From: an uncultured Balneola sp.
GTDB lineage: Bacteria; Bacteroidota; Rhodothermia; Balneolales; Balneolaceae
Length of the DNA: 64,000 nt
NCBI GenBank assembly: GCA_902529365.1
Contig: CABZWK010000002.1
Coordinates: 1-64,000 of the forward strand
Direction of reading: 5' to 3'
Below the pieces are notes generated by a model. That model saw only the letters and a list, made by a program, of their open reading frames with translations, had not been told where the DNA came from and did no database searches. The position numbers and the translations under genes are program-made. Positions 34,967-43,426 of this stretch are shown in pieces. The stretch's first letter is position 1; each line of letters starts with the position of its first letter.

Positions 34967-36070
34967 TCACCTGTTACCCTTCATATGGTCATAGCAAGTA
35001 AACGTTTTAGAGTCGGTATAACCGCCCATAGATTCAGCTGTTAAACAGGAATGAACCGGATAAATCGAAAGATATGATTGGTCTGCCACCTCAAAGATTA
35101 AATCTTTTGGACCAATAATTAAGCCGTGTTCTTGGGAGATTTTATCCAAATATAAACTAGGTTTATCTTTTAAACGGCCATAAACTATTCTACCATCGAT
35201 GTCTAGGTGTTCTTTTGAGAAATGAACGGATCCACCATGTATCACGATTTGAGCAAATTCTTTATCACCAGATTGCGTCACATGTGTCGGTATATCCAAA
35301 GCATTCCGAGCCTTTACTTCAATAATAGGGCAATCTACCCAAACAGCAATATCTTCCTGCTGGCAACTTCCTATATGTTCTTGGCTTAGGTCATAAAAAA
35401 ACAAGTTACCCGGCGTCAGTACATCGATAACAGAAAAGTCTTCCATCAATGAACAGGTGGGAGTATCTCCATAATAAATGGGCAAGTTGAGAGTTTTCTT
35501 TAACTGGGTTATGGATGCCATCAAGCCATCTGAAAAAGCAAGAATGGATTCTTTATTAGGTTGTTGATACGAATTACCTGCATGTATATAACACCCAATT
35601 AGTCCTATTTTAGAAAGATGCTGAATGGCTTTAGGGAACTCGGATATGTCTGATAGTTGGTCAATTGGCATCCCAGTCCGGCCATAATTTGGATCTATAT
35701 CTAGGAGTACTTGTAAAGGTTTGTCGAGAATGTTGTTAAGATATTTCAAATGCTCAATTGAACTAGACAATACCTTTAGATTACACTCATTATTAACCTG
35801 GTTAATTGATTTAAAAAGTCCAGGGTGTAAGGGGAGGGCTAGTAAAAAGGAATCCCAATCATCTTGTATAAAATAGGCAAGCATATCTATGCTAGATACT
35901 GTAATGTCAGTAACCCCTAAATTACGTATCCATTTCCCTACTTCAATAGATTGGTGGGTTTTAAAGTGTGGTTGAAAATGTTTAGCATTTTGCTGGACTT
36001 TTTTACTGATTCGTGAACTATTTCGAAATACAATTTCTTTGTCAAGAACCAAACGAGGTTTTTCAATCAT
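34967..36070 (-). CDS. D-serine dehydratase-like PLP enzyme (alanine racemase N-terminal fold)
   Basis: The 367-residue protein has the fold-III PLP barrel of D-serine dehydratase and D-threonine aldolase. FQPHFKTHQ at 32-40 holds the PLP lysine K37 in the family form RPHxKTHK; ITVSSIDMLAYF, GDTPTCSL (PLP phosphate loop) and PGNLFFYD follow. Near the C-terminus, YPVHSCLTA has H340 and C342, equivalent to the metal-binding His and Cys of this family, so it is likely zinc-dependent. D-serine dehydration or D-threonine cleavage are both possible. It faces an LD-carboxypeptidase gene convergently. Confidence 0.82.
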   Translation of the reverse strand: MIEKPRLVLDKEIVFRNSSRISKKVQQNAKHFQPHFKTHQSIEVGKWIRNLGVTDITVSSIDMLAYFIQDDWDSFLLALPLHPGLFKSINQVNNECNLKVLSSSIEHLKYLNNILDKPLQVLLDIDPNYGRTGMPIDQLSDISEFPKAIQHLSKIGLIGCYIHAGNSYQQPNKESILAFSDGLMASITQLKKTLNLPIYYGDTPTCSLMEDFSVIDVLTPGNLFFYDLSQEHIGSCQQEDIAVWVDCPIIEVKARNALDIPTHVTQSGDKEFAQIVIHGGSVHFSKEHLDIDGRIVYGRLKDKPSLYLDKISQEHGLIIGPKDLIFEVADQSYLSIYPVHSCLTAESMGGYTDSKTFTCYDHMKGNR

Positions 36071-36135
36071 AGGTTGAATGGATGTATTGCTTTTGGAAAA
36101 AATGACGTATTTTTAACATAATAAAAGTTTATGAA

Positions 36136-36582
36136 TTGAAAGAAAACGATCTGCAAATTATTGGGCGAATAGAACGAATGGATATACCAGAATGGTTGTT
36201 ATTTGGTTTAGAAGCAAAAATTGATACGGATGCCTTTTCATCAAGTATGCATTGCCACAGAATTGAAGCTTTTATTAAGAATTCGCAGAAATGGGTACGT
36301 TTTAGCTTGCTAGACCCAGAGCATGAAGCCTACAACAATAAAATATTTGAGCTGCCTATATCTGATATTCGAGAGGTAAAAAGTTCAAATGGGTTAACAG
36401 AATCACGTTACTTCGTGCGAGCTATAATTCAACTAAATCATAGAATAATTGATACCGAATTATCCTTAACGGATCGCTCTGAAATGAAATTTCCTGTCTT
36501 ATTAGGTAGGAAGTTTTTAATGAATCGTTTTCTGGTTGATGTAGCTAAGGTGCACACTTCCAAAAAATCGATGCATAACTAA
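36136..36582 (+). CDS. RimB-like (PF05618) putative retropepsin-fold protease, RimK-associated
   Basis: A 148-residue member of the family encoded beside rimK (called RimB in Pseudomonas, or ATP-dependent zinc protease in some databases). GRIERMDIPEWLLFGLEAKI precedes AKIDTDAFSSSMHC (about 27-40). The family normally has DTGA here, as in retropepsin aspartic proteases; this one reads DTDA, Gly replaced by Asp, confirmed in the codons gat acg gat gcc. FPVLLGRKFLMNRFLVDV near the end is conserved. The start is TTG at 36136; no ATG is available. rimK follows 40 bases later. Confidence 0.78.
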   Translation: MKENDLQIIGRIERMDIPEWLLFGLEAKIDTDAFSSSMHCHRIEAFIKNSQKWVRFSLLDPEHEAYNNKIFELPISDIREVKSSNGLTESRYFVRAIIQLNHRIIDTELSLTDRSEMKFPVLLGRKFLMNRFLVDVAKVHTSKKSMHN

Positions 36583-36622
36583 CATGTATTCTTGAAATAA
36601 ATATAAACGATAGGGTTTTATT

Positions 36623-37552
36623 TTGACACTTCACATCGGAATCCTTTCTAGGAATGCAAACTTATATTCTACTAGGCGATTAAAAGAAGCCATAGAGTCA
36701 AAAGGGCATGTTACTCATGTAATTGATCACTTAAAATGTGATATCAATATTGAGCAAGATGATCCGAAAATATTTTACAAAGGGGAGAGCCTTAACTTTT
36801 TAGATGCAGTGATACCCCTAATTGGATCAAGTGTTACCTACTATGGGGCTGCTGTAGTGCGCCAGTTTGAGATGATGAATGTTTTTACTGCGGTTCATTC
36901 ACAGGCGCTTGTACGATCAAGGGACAAACTCAGGTCTTTACAGTTACTTGCCAGTTCAGGAGTAGGTCTTCCAAAAACGGTTTTCACAAATTACTCTAAA
37001 GAAGTAGATAGTTTGATTGATTCTGTTGGAGGTGCACCATTGATTGTAAAACTACTAGAAGGCACACAGGGATTTGGTGTAGTATTAGCACCTACTAAAA
37101 AGGCTGCCCAATCGATAATTCAAGCCTTTCATAGCATGAAAGCTAGAGTAATTGTTCAGGAGTTTATCGAAGAGTCAAAGGGAGCGGATATCCGTGCTTT
37201 TGTAGTCAATGGTCGAGTGGTGGGAGCTATGAAAAGACAATCTAAGGAAGGCGAGTTTCGATCAAATCTACATCAAGGTGGTACAGGGACATTAATTCGA
37301 TTGAGCCCGAGAGAACGAACAGCAGCAAAAACAGCTGCGAAAGCAATGGGTTTACCTATTGCTGGAGTGGATTTACTCCAATCTAGTAGAGGGCCACTAA
37401 TTCTTGAAGTAAATTCTTCACCTGGTCTAGAAGGAATTGAACGCGCAACCCAAAAAGATATTACTGCAACCATCGTTCGATTTGTTGTGCAACAGACTTT
37501 AGAAAATAGAAATAAACCTAAACGAAGAAAACATATAAAACAAAACGCCTAA
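36623..37552 (+). CDS. rimK: RimK-type ATP-grasp ligase
   Basis: RimK adds glutamates to ribosomal protein S6 in gammaproteobacteria. The 309-residue product has GILSRNANLYSTRRLKEA at the N-terminus, DAVIPLIGSSVTYYGAAVVRQFE in two parts (VIPLIGSS, YYGAAVVRQFE), LLEGTQGFGVVL as the ATP-grasp flap, VQEFIEESKGADIRAFV, and PLILEVNSSPGLEGIE as the metal-binding end. The start is TTG at 36623, since an upstream in-frame TAG at 36611 bounds it. It overlaps the next gene at a single base (TAATG). Its natural target here is not shown by sequence. Confidence 0.85.
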   Translation: MTLHIGILSRNANLYSTRRLKEAIESKGHVTHVIDHLKCDINIEQDDPKIFYKGESLNFLDAVIPLIGSSVTYYGAAVVRQFEMMNVFTAVHSQALVRSRDKLRSLQLLASSGVGLPKTVFTNYSKEVDSLIDSVGGAPLIVKLLEGTQGFGVVLAPTKKAAQSIIQAFHSMKARVIVQEFIEESKGADIRAFVVNGRVVGAMKRQSKEGEFRSNLHQGGTGTLIRLSPRERTAAKTAAKAMGLPIAGVDLLQSSRGPLILEVNSSPGLEGIERATQKDITATIVRFVVQQTLENRNKPKRRKHIKQNA

Positions 37553-37950
37553 TGGACGTAGATTTATTATTTATCCCTATGAATTCGGTACAATGGAAAG
37601 AATGTTCATCACTAGGGTTCATTGAGCCTAGTCTACAAGAAGGTTTCAAATCGATACGTAGTATAGAAGCATACACACCGACAGTTGTCGAAGAAATAAT
37701 CAACTTTAAATTTGTAGATCAAAACGATCTTTTACTAATTCTTATTGACCCTATTAGAATACAGATTCCCATTAAAAATGAATTTAATGACATTAAACCA
37801 AATAGCGAAGAAGGCGGTTTTGGTAATAGTAAGCGTTATCCAGTAGTTCATTTACAGGGAAAAATATCTATTGATGCGGTTATTGATCGAATTCCTATCC
37901 AAAAAGATAAGGATGGTTTATTTCATTTTCATATTGAAACCATTGATTAA
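37552..37950 (+). CDS. DUF952-like protein
   Basis: A 132-residue protein that I match to DUF952 by pattern: an N-terminal segment with W19, ECSSLGFIEPSLQEGFKSIRS (in two parts), then QNDLLLILIDPIRIQIPI, YPVVHLQGKISIDAVIDRIPI, and a final KDKDGLFHF. In typical members the corresponding blocks are W..a...G, SL..eGFIH, DLvLLvID, and FPHlYG.L..davv. The His of FPHlYG is VHLQG here. Function unknown. It is translationally coupled to rimK (overlap of one base), implying a linked role. Confidence 0.6.
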   Translation: MDVDLLFIPMNSVQWKECSSLGFIEPSLQEGFKSIRSIEAYTPTVVEEIINFKFVDQNDLLLILIDPIRIQIPIKNEFNDIKPNSEEGGFGNSKRYPVVHLQGKISIDAVIDRIPIQKDKDGLFHFHIETID

Positions 37951-38108
37951 TGATAATAGTGCTTACCAAGATTATGTATTTTGTCTCATAATATATATTA
38001 TGTAAAGTTACATGTTACAAATATTTTTACTAATTCACTTATAATCTATGCTCCTCTTCTACAGTTTTGACATATCAATTATATAATTAAGGAGTTTAAT
38101 GCAATAGT

Positions 38109-38567
38109 TTATTTTATGGCTTCCTTAATTTTATCAAAGTTAGGTAAGTTACCCGCATCCTCTAGTATCTCAGAGTGTACAATTTTCATATCACTATCAA
38201 GAACGAATGCACTTCGTTTGGCTACACCAATCATCCCGAAGTGATCATCGTTATTAACGCCAAAATTAGTTGACTGTATTTTATTGAAATCACTTAACAA
38301 GGTGAAATTTAAGCTTAGAGATTGTTTAAAAGCTTTTAGACTGAAAAAACTATCAATAGAAATACCGTAAACTTTTGCATTCAACGATTCATAAAGTTTC
38401 ATATTATCACGTACCGAGCATAACTCGTCAGTACAAACGCTTGAAAAAGCTAAGGGAAAAAATAGCAAAACAGTATAATTATTAGTCCCTGCTTCAATTG
38501 TAATATGAGTCCCTTCTGTGTCTTGTAAAGTTAAGCTTGGTATTGTATCGCCAATTTGGTAACTCAT
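38109..38567 (-). CDS. Peroxiredoxin, BCP-like
   Basis: A thiol peroxidase of 152 residues that reduces hydroperoxides. TVLLFFPLAFSSVCTDELC at 32-50 holds Cys 45 (peroxidatic) and Cys 50, the spacing found in BCP-type peroxiredoxins. The usual PxxxTxxC reads PLAFSSVC here, with Ser in the Thr position, as in AhpE-like members. VRDNMKLYESLNAKVYGIS, SDFNKIQSTNFGV and AKRSAFVLDSDMKI follow. It is the last gene of the minus-strand group der - membrane protein - peroxiredoxin, 17 bases after the membrane protein. Confidence 0.87.
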   Translation of the reverse strand: MSYQIGDTIPSLTLQDTEGTHITIEAGTNNYTVLLFFPLAFSSVCTDELCSVRDNMKLYESLNAKVYGISIDSFFSLKAFKQSLSLNFTLLSDFNKIQSTNFGVNNDDHFGMIGVAKRSAFVLDSDMKIVHSEILEDAGNLPNFDKIKEAIK

Positions 38568-38584
38568 AGGTAAATGTTGTTATT

Positions 38585-39193
38585 TTAAGTTATTTCATTG
38601 TTAATCGGGTATTTAACTAAACTAAAAGTTATTAAAATCATTCCAAGACTCAATAAGATGCTACCTAATAACAAGCCATTCGACGGACCATTAAAATTGA
38701 TGAAGGGAATCATATATGCACATAAAAAGGTCATAATTGATCCTAAAAATGTCCATTTCCACTTAAAAAGGTAGGTATTTACTCCGAAAATTAGCATCGC
38801 AACTAGTATGGCGCCTGCCTGCATTATGAGCTCTAATATATCTTTAATCGCATAACTTGTTGGAATGACTGCAAAGAATATAATCCCAGATAAAGGTAGC
38901 AAAGTGAGATAAACTGGAAACCGTGCGAACATCGGCTTAGAGTCTCTAATAATTACAAATAAAGCAGATAAAACTAAATTAATGCATATAAAATTACCCC
39001 ATGACTCAACATCTCGCACTAAGTAACTTGGTCCAATTAAAACATAGATTTTAACGGTGAAAAAGCAACATAAGCTACCTAAAAGATATATCTTTGTTAG
39101 ATTTCGTAGATTTAATGAACTTGGAAGTAGAATAATAAAGCATAAAAAAGCTGTAATAATCTCTAATGTATGTTTTACATTCAGAATCTCCAT
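38585..39193 (-). CDS. Multi-pass membrane protein of unknown function
   Basis: I do not recognise this 202-residue protein. It is hydrophobic along most of its length, with about six segments: residues 8-25, 33-50, 64-83, 93-110, 121-140, and 145-190 as two. Few charged residues lie between them, and no metal or catalytic motif stands out. It begins seven bases after der and ends 17 bases before the peroxiredoxin gene, so the three are likely one operon. A role connected with ribosome or envelope homeostasis cannot be claimed. Confidence 0.55.
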   Translation of the reverse strand: MEILNVKHTLEIITAFLCFIILLPSSLNLRNLTKIYLLGSLCCFFTVKIYVLIGPSYLVRDVESWGNFICINLVLSALFVIIRDSKPMFARFPVYLTLLPLSGIIFFAVIPTSYAIKDILELIMQAGAILVAMLIFGVNTYLFKWKWTFLGSIMTFLCAYMIPFINFNGPSNGLLLGSILLSLGMILITFSLVKYPINNEIT

Positions 39194-39200
39194 TACTCTC

Positions 39201-40508
39201 CTACTTCTGCTTAAATACCATCGTTATTGGTACGCCAGCAAATTTATAGGTTTCCCTGATTTGATTCTCTAAATAACGTCGATAATTAGCAGGTAAGTCT
39301 TGTGGGTTATTCATGAAAAATTTGAAAACAGGTGGGTTTGCTTTTACTTGCGATCCATACTGTATCTTTAATTCTCTGCCCCTTTTCATAGGCAATGGTC
39401 GTTTATGAAGTGTTTTCTCAATAAAGTCGTTTAATTCTGAGGTACTTATTTGCTTCTTCCTTTCTTCCATCACTTCATCACACAATTCCAAGACTTTATG
39501 AATACGTTTCTTGTTGGTCGCGGAAATAGTGATAATGGGTATATAATCCATCTGGGGAACCGCCTCATACACCACTTTTTCAAATTCACGTACTGTGTGT
39601 GTATCTTTATCTTCAATTAAATCCCATTTATTCCAAACAATAATTAATCCCTTATTGTATTCTTCTGCTTGTCGAAGTACCCGCTTATCTTGTGCATCAA
39701 ATCCTCTTTCAGCATCTAATATGAGCACTGCGATATCGCATTCACGGATGGCTTTTTCTGTCCTAACGGTGCTGTAAAACTCGATATTTTCCTTCACCTT
39801 TACTCGTTTTCTAAGCCCAGCTGTATCCATTAGTGTGTATTCTTTATCATTAAAGGATAAGTAGGTGTTTATAGTGTCGCGAGTTGTTCCTGCAATATCT
39901 GTCACTATACAACGTTCATCATCTACTAATGCATTCACTAAGCTGCTTTTGCCCACATTTGGTCGTCCAATGAAGGCTAATTTTGGGATATTTTCTTGTT
40001 GTTCTGGTTCATTATAGGGTAACAATTCAATTATTCGGTCCATTAGTTCACCAGTACCAGTACCGCTTATTGCCGAGATAAAATATAATTCATCAAATCC
40101 TAAGCTGTAGAATTCAGAAGCTTCTAGCCTTCTCCCTTCATTATCTGCCTTATTTACGACGATTAAGATTGGTTTTTTTTGCCTTCGTAACAATTGCGCA
40201 ACCGACTCGTCTAGCATGTTAATACCGGTTTTTGCATCAACTACAAAGAGGATTACGTCGGACTCTTCAATCGCAATAAGCACTTGTTCACGTACACCAA
40301 CAGTTATCGTATCCAGTTCATCGGGTAAATAACCACCTGTATCAATAATGTTAAAATCTACCCCATTCCAATAGCTATCGCCATAATGACGATCTCTTGT
40401 AACTCCATATTCATCATGAACAATAGCTTGTCTTTCACCAACAAGACGATTAAATAGGGTTGATTTTCCGACATTAGGCCGGCCGACTATGGATACTGTA
40501 GGGAGCAT
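39201..40508 (-). CDS. der: Ribosome-associated GTPase Der (EngA)
   Basis: Der helps mature the 50S ribosomal subunit. The two tandem GTPase domains are visible: G1 GRPNVGKST (9-17) with DTGGY and NKAD, then G1' GRPNVGKSS (181-189) with TAGL and NKWD. The C-terminal KH-like domain ends with HKRPLPMKRGRELKIQYGSQ and PPVFKFFMNNP. Length 435 is typical. It is the first gene of a minus-strand operon and is divergent from an 81-residue membrane protein, 58 bases away. Confidence 0.95.
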   Translation of the reverse strand: MLPTVSIVGRPNVGKSTLFNRLVGERQAIVHDEYGVTRDRHYGDSYWNGVDFNIIDTGGYLPDELDTITVGVREQVLIAIEESDVILFVVDAKTGINMLDESVAQLLRRQKKPILIVVNKADNEGRRLEASEFYSLGFDELYFISAISGTGTGELMDRIIELLPYNEPEQQENIPKLAFIGRPNVGKSSLVNALVDDERCIVTDIAGTTRDTINTYLSFNDKEYTLMDTAGLRKRVKVKENIEFYSTVRTEKAIRECDIAVLILDAERGFDAQDKRVLRQAEEYNKGLIIVWNKWDLIEDKDTHTVREFEKVVYEAVPQMDYIPIITISATNKKRIHKVLELCDEVMEERKKQISTSELNDFIEKTLHKRPLPMKRGRELKIQYGSQVKANPPVFKFFMNNPQDLPANYRRYLENQIRETYKFAGVPITMVFKQK

Positions 40509-40566
40509 TTACGTAGTTATTTAGCTAAATTATATGCTAAGATACGCAAATATATAAACAGCTAGG

Positions 40567-40812
40567 ATGTTAAAGACTATTTTTGAAAACTTTGGATTCG
40601 TAGGTTCTTTGATTCTCTCCCTTGTGATCTTCTTGTTTTCAATTCTGTGGTTAGCAGGTATGGCAGGGATTACTCAGCCTAAAGATGGTGGGAAAGTTCG
40701 ATATAAGTCTTGGATGGTATGGCTTGCGGTTGTTGTTCCAGTATTCCCAATCGCCTGGATTATTACCCAGATTTGGAATCACTTCACTGTAATGAATACA
40801 AGTAAAAAATAA
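40567..40812 (+). CDS. Small two-helix membrane protein
   Basis: An 81-residue product with two membrane helices: residues about 10-33 (GFVGSLILSLVIFLFSILWL) and 49-68 (MVWLAVVVPVFPIAWIITQI). They are joined by a charged loop, TQPKDGGKVRYKS. The family is not recognised. The stop codon falls inside an 11-bp inverted repeat that may end the transcript. It is divergent from der, and a tiny candidate ORF follows downstream. Confidence 0.55.
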   Translation: MLKTIFENFGFVGSLILSLVIFLFSILWLAGMAGITQPKDGGKVRYKSWMVWLAVVVPVFPIAWIITQIWNHFTVMNTSKK

Positions 40813-40862
40813 TTAACTTAATATACAGCAATATATTACATCATTAACCTGTTAAGTTAATT
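40811..40862. repeat. 11-bp perfect inverted repeat after the small membrane gene
   Basis: AATTAACTTAA (40811-40821) and TTAAGTTAATT (40852-40862) are perfect arms around a 30-base spacer. The pairing can extend inward by one wobble and one more pair. It overlaps the stop codon of the 81-residue gene. AT-rich, with no immediate T run, so either a weak terminator or another structured element. Confidence 0.4.
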
Positions 40863-40901
40863 CGAATGTAATGTTGTTTTAAAATCGAGGTGTAGTTCAT
40901 C

Positions 40902-40979
40902 ATGCTTGGTATAGTCTCAATATATTTTTTACTTTTAACTGTTGCAATGCACATGTGTAACAAGCCAAAAGTACCCTAA
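40902..40979 (+). CDS. Candidate 25-residue hydrophobic small protein
   Basis: An ORF too short for ordinary gene calling: MLGIVSIYFLLLTVAMHMCN then KPKVP. GAGGTG at 40887-40892 lies nine bases before the ATG at 40902, better than most sites in this window. The product is one hydrophobic stretch (3-16) with a Cys in a lipobox-like MHMC and a short basic end, so it could be a tiny membrane protein or lipoprotein. No homolog is known to me, so coding is uncertain. Confidence 0.35.
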   Translation: MLGIVSIYFLLLTVAMHMCNKPKVP

Positions 40980-41046
40980 AATATAAGTCAACCAGTTATT
41001 CAATCGTACAACTAATTGTACAGCAGGAAACATAAGTTACTCTTGA

Positions 41047-43092
41047 TTATTGTAATAAGGGCGGTTTTTTACCTTCATTCAGATTAGGTTCATTGGTGTC
41101 ATGGATGAGCTCCCAGGGTTCTAATTTGGCAGTGATGGGGTCTAAAAAGCGAGAGGCTTTAGTCAAGTAGTCCCCTTCTCTCTGCTTAAATGAAGTCCGC
41201 GGATAGGTAAAATAAAGCATTTCTTTTGCTCTGGTAGTCGCTACATAGAGTAATCGAAGTTCTTCATCTAGTGATTCTTCACTATCTATAGAAAAAGTAC
41301 TTGGAATACTTCCGTCTAAGCACTGCATTATTAGTACATGCTTCCATTCTAAACCTTTTGCCGAGTGTATGGTACTTAAGGTGAGTGGTGCTTCTTCTTC
41401 TCTAGATGCAAGAGTGTCAGTCACCGTATCAGTGAGAGGTTCCAACACTAGATCGGTTAAAAATGATGGTATATCTTGGTAGGTTTTTGCGATTTGTAAT
41501 AAGGAGGCCAAATCCTCTTCCCTTTTTGAAGCATCATCGTATAAATCTTTGCAAATGGGCAGGTAATAGTCCACAATTAATGGTATGGAGTCGTGCCAAG
41601 GTGTACACTTTGAAGCATTCATGAGGCATAAGCCAAGCTTGTTCAATCCATTAAAATAATTCTTATTCATCCACTCAGAATCACTGAACCAATGTGTGGA
41701 ATCTTTAGAAGAAGCCCCCCTTTTTTTTCTTTGAACCTCTTGGATCCACAGAAACAAATCTTCTGCTGTTTTTGGACCAACTCCTTCGATGAGCATCAAA
41801 ACTCGTTGCCAAGCCACCGTATCGTCAGGGTTACTTAAAATCCTAATATGTGCCAATACGTCTTTTATGTGCGCTGCTTCGGTAAATTTTTGACCGCCAA
41901 ACTTTTTAAACGGGATATCCTTGGATTGTAAAGCAAGTTCTAGTGTAAAGGAATCCCTTGCGTTTCGAAAAAGTACAGCAACCTCACCTAAAGCTATTTG
42001 ATGTTCCCTAAGATGAAGTACTAATTGCGATATAAATTCTGCTTCTTCTTTATCATCAATGGTCTTAATAAGTGCAGGTAAGTCACTAGATTCGCGATTG
42101 GTGAAGAGTTTTTTCTTAAATAATATAGAACTTTGCTCGAGCACAGCGTTAGCAACCTCTAGTATCTCGGGCGATGAACGATAATTTTCCTCTAGTTTGA
42201 TAAGCTCTGTGTTCGCATGTTCTTCTGGAAAACGTAGTATATTTTCGTAATCTGATCCACGAAACGCATAGATACTTTGAGCATCATCACCTACCACGGT
42301 CAAGTTTTGGTGGAATGACGAGAAATATTCACACAAGCTTGCCTGTATTTTGTTGGTATCCTGATATTCATCAACTAATACATACTGACAAGTACTTGAA
42401 ACTAGCTCTAATATTGCTGGATGCTCTATGAAAAGTTTTTCAGTGTTAAACAATAAATCATCAAAATCCATTATGTGATGTTTGGCTTTATAGGACTCAT
42501 AGATTTTAAAGAGTCTAATGACATTCTTTTCATGAATTAGAAATTGAGGATAGTATTCTTGTAATAATACCCTCATGTCGAGCTGTTTATTTTTGTGAAG
42601 GTTAAACAGTTTTGCAAGACTTCGTTTAGCAGGAAAACGCTTTGAAAGATGGTCGATATTGAGAGTATAACGCACATGTTGAATCAGGTCAATGCTATCA
42701 GCGCTATCAATTATACTAAATTCATTGTTATAGCCAATATGATTACTGTATTTTCTTAAAATTTGTGTGCAAAATGAGTGAAATGTACCTCCTTGTACAT
42801 ATTGACAACGCTCATCTAACAATTGGGTCGCACGTTCCATCATCTCTCTTGCGGCACGTCTAGTGAAGGTTAATAAGACTATTTGCTCAGGTGGTACACC
42901 GGATTCAATAAGCCGTGATACTTTATATATAAGTGTTTTGGTCTTTCCTGTACCTGCCCCTGCTAGTAGTAGTAATCGTTTTGCAGGACTGATCACCGCG
43001 CTGAGTTGTTGCTGATTTAGAGCAGATTCATAGTCGATTTGATAATCTATCGGTGATGATGGGGTTGTTTTTCTTAAGTTGAACTGCTTCAT
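41047..43092 (-). CDS. UvrD/PcrA-type superfamily 1 DNA helicase
   Basis: An SF1A 3'-5' helicase of 681 residues, probably in repair or removal of replication obstacles. Motifs: Q-like LNQQQLSAVISP, Walker A AGAGTGKT (about 44-51), LTFTRRAAREM, FHSFCTQILR, VLVDEYQDTN, VVGDDAQSIYAFRGSD, LEENYRSSPEIL, TIHSAKGLEWKHVLIM, and LLYVATTRAKEML. I choose ATG 43092 over a TTG at 43101. It is shorter than E. coli UvrD (720), and the C-terminal tail is brief. A 335-base gap separates it from the divergent thymidine kinase gene. Confidence 0.92.
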   Translation of the reverse strand: MKQFNLRKTTPSSPIDYQIDYESALNQQQLSAVISPAKRLLLLAGAGTGKTKTLIYKVSRLIESGVPPEQIVLLTFTRRAAREMMERATQLLDERCQYVQGGTFHSFCTQILRKYSNHIGYNNEFSIIDSADSIDLIQHVRYTLNIDHLSKRFPAKRSLAKLFNLHKNKQLDMRVLLQEYYPQFLIHEKNVIRLFKIYESYKAKHHIMDFDDLLFNTEKLFIEHPAILELVSSTCQYVLVDEYQDTNKIQASLCEYFSSFHQNLTVVGDDAQSIYAFRGSDYENILRFPEEHANTELIKLEENYRSSPEILEVANAVLEQSSILFKKKLFTNRESSDLPALIKTIDDKEEAEFISQLVLHLREHQIALGEVAVLFRNARDSFTLELALQSKDIPFKKFGGQKFTEAAHIKDVLAHIRILSNPDDTVAWQRVLMLIEGVGPKTAEDLFLWIQEVQRKKRGASSKDSTHWFSDSEWMNKNYFNGLNKLGLCLMNASKCTPWHDSIPLIVDYYLPICKDLYDDASKREEDLASLLQIAKTYQDIPSFLTDLVLEPLTDTVTDTLASREEEAPLTLSTIHSAKGLEWKHVLIMQCLDGSIPSTFSIDSEESLDEELRLLYVATTRAKEMLYFTYPRTSFKQREGDYLTKASRFLDPITAKLEPWELIHDTNEPNLNEGKKPPLLQ

Positions 43093-43426
43093 ATGATCCA
43101 ATATAATGATTCACTCTTAATATGTAAAATATATGTACAAAGAACAGAATTGTATGTGGAGGGTACGAATTAACCAGATTCTACTCCTCAATTTACACTC
43201 TGTATCTAAAAGACACATAGAAGACCTAAATCAAAGTCCGAATCATAAATAAAAGATAATATGGATTTGCCTCTGATTGAATAATAGGTAATATTTGCTC
43301 TGATTAGCACCAGTTTTCTAGACTATGGAGTTTTTACAGTGATCACAAATACACCACAGTCTCAAAAGACTAAACCTTAGTGATCAATCAAATAAACATA
43401 ACAATTAATAAGAATTAGCTGAGAAT
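43093..43426. other. 334-base divergent intergenic region between the helicase and tdk
   Basis: No ORF of note, tRNA or other RNA gene is seen. It contains two copies of AGTGATCA (43338-43345, 43379-43386) 41 bases apart, flanking a small AGTCT/AGACT hairpin (43358-43371), and a direct repeat of TTGC(C)TCTGATT near 43269 and 43298. It presumably holds promoters for both divergent genes, but none is clear. Confidence 0.4.

Noticed and set aside
38089-38107. Strong AAGGAG site followed by ATG CAA TAG after the DUF952-like gene
   Set aside because: The open frame has only two sense codons, and the AT-rich gap shows no extension. No gene is supported.
43093-43426. Possible tRNA or small RNA in the 334-base gap
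   Set aside because: No T-loop-like GGTTCGAATCC, no cloverleaf pairing and no terminator pair were found; the short repeats are too weak.
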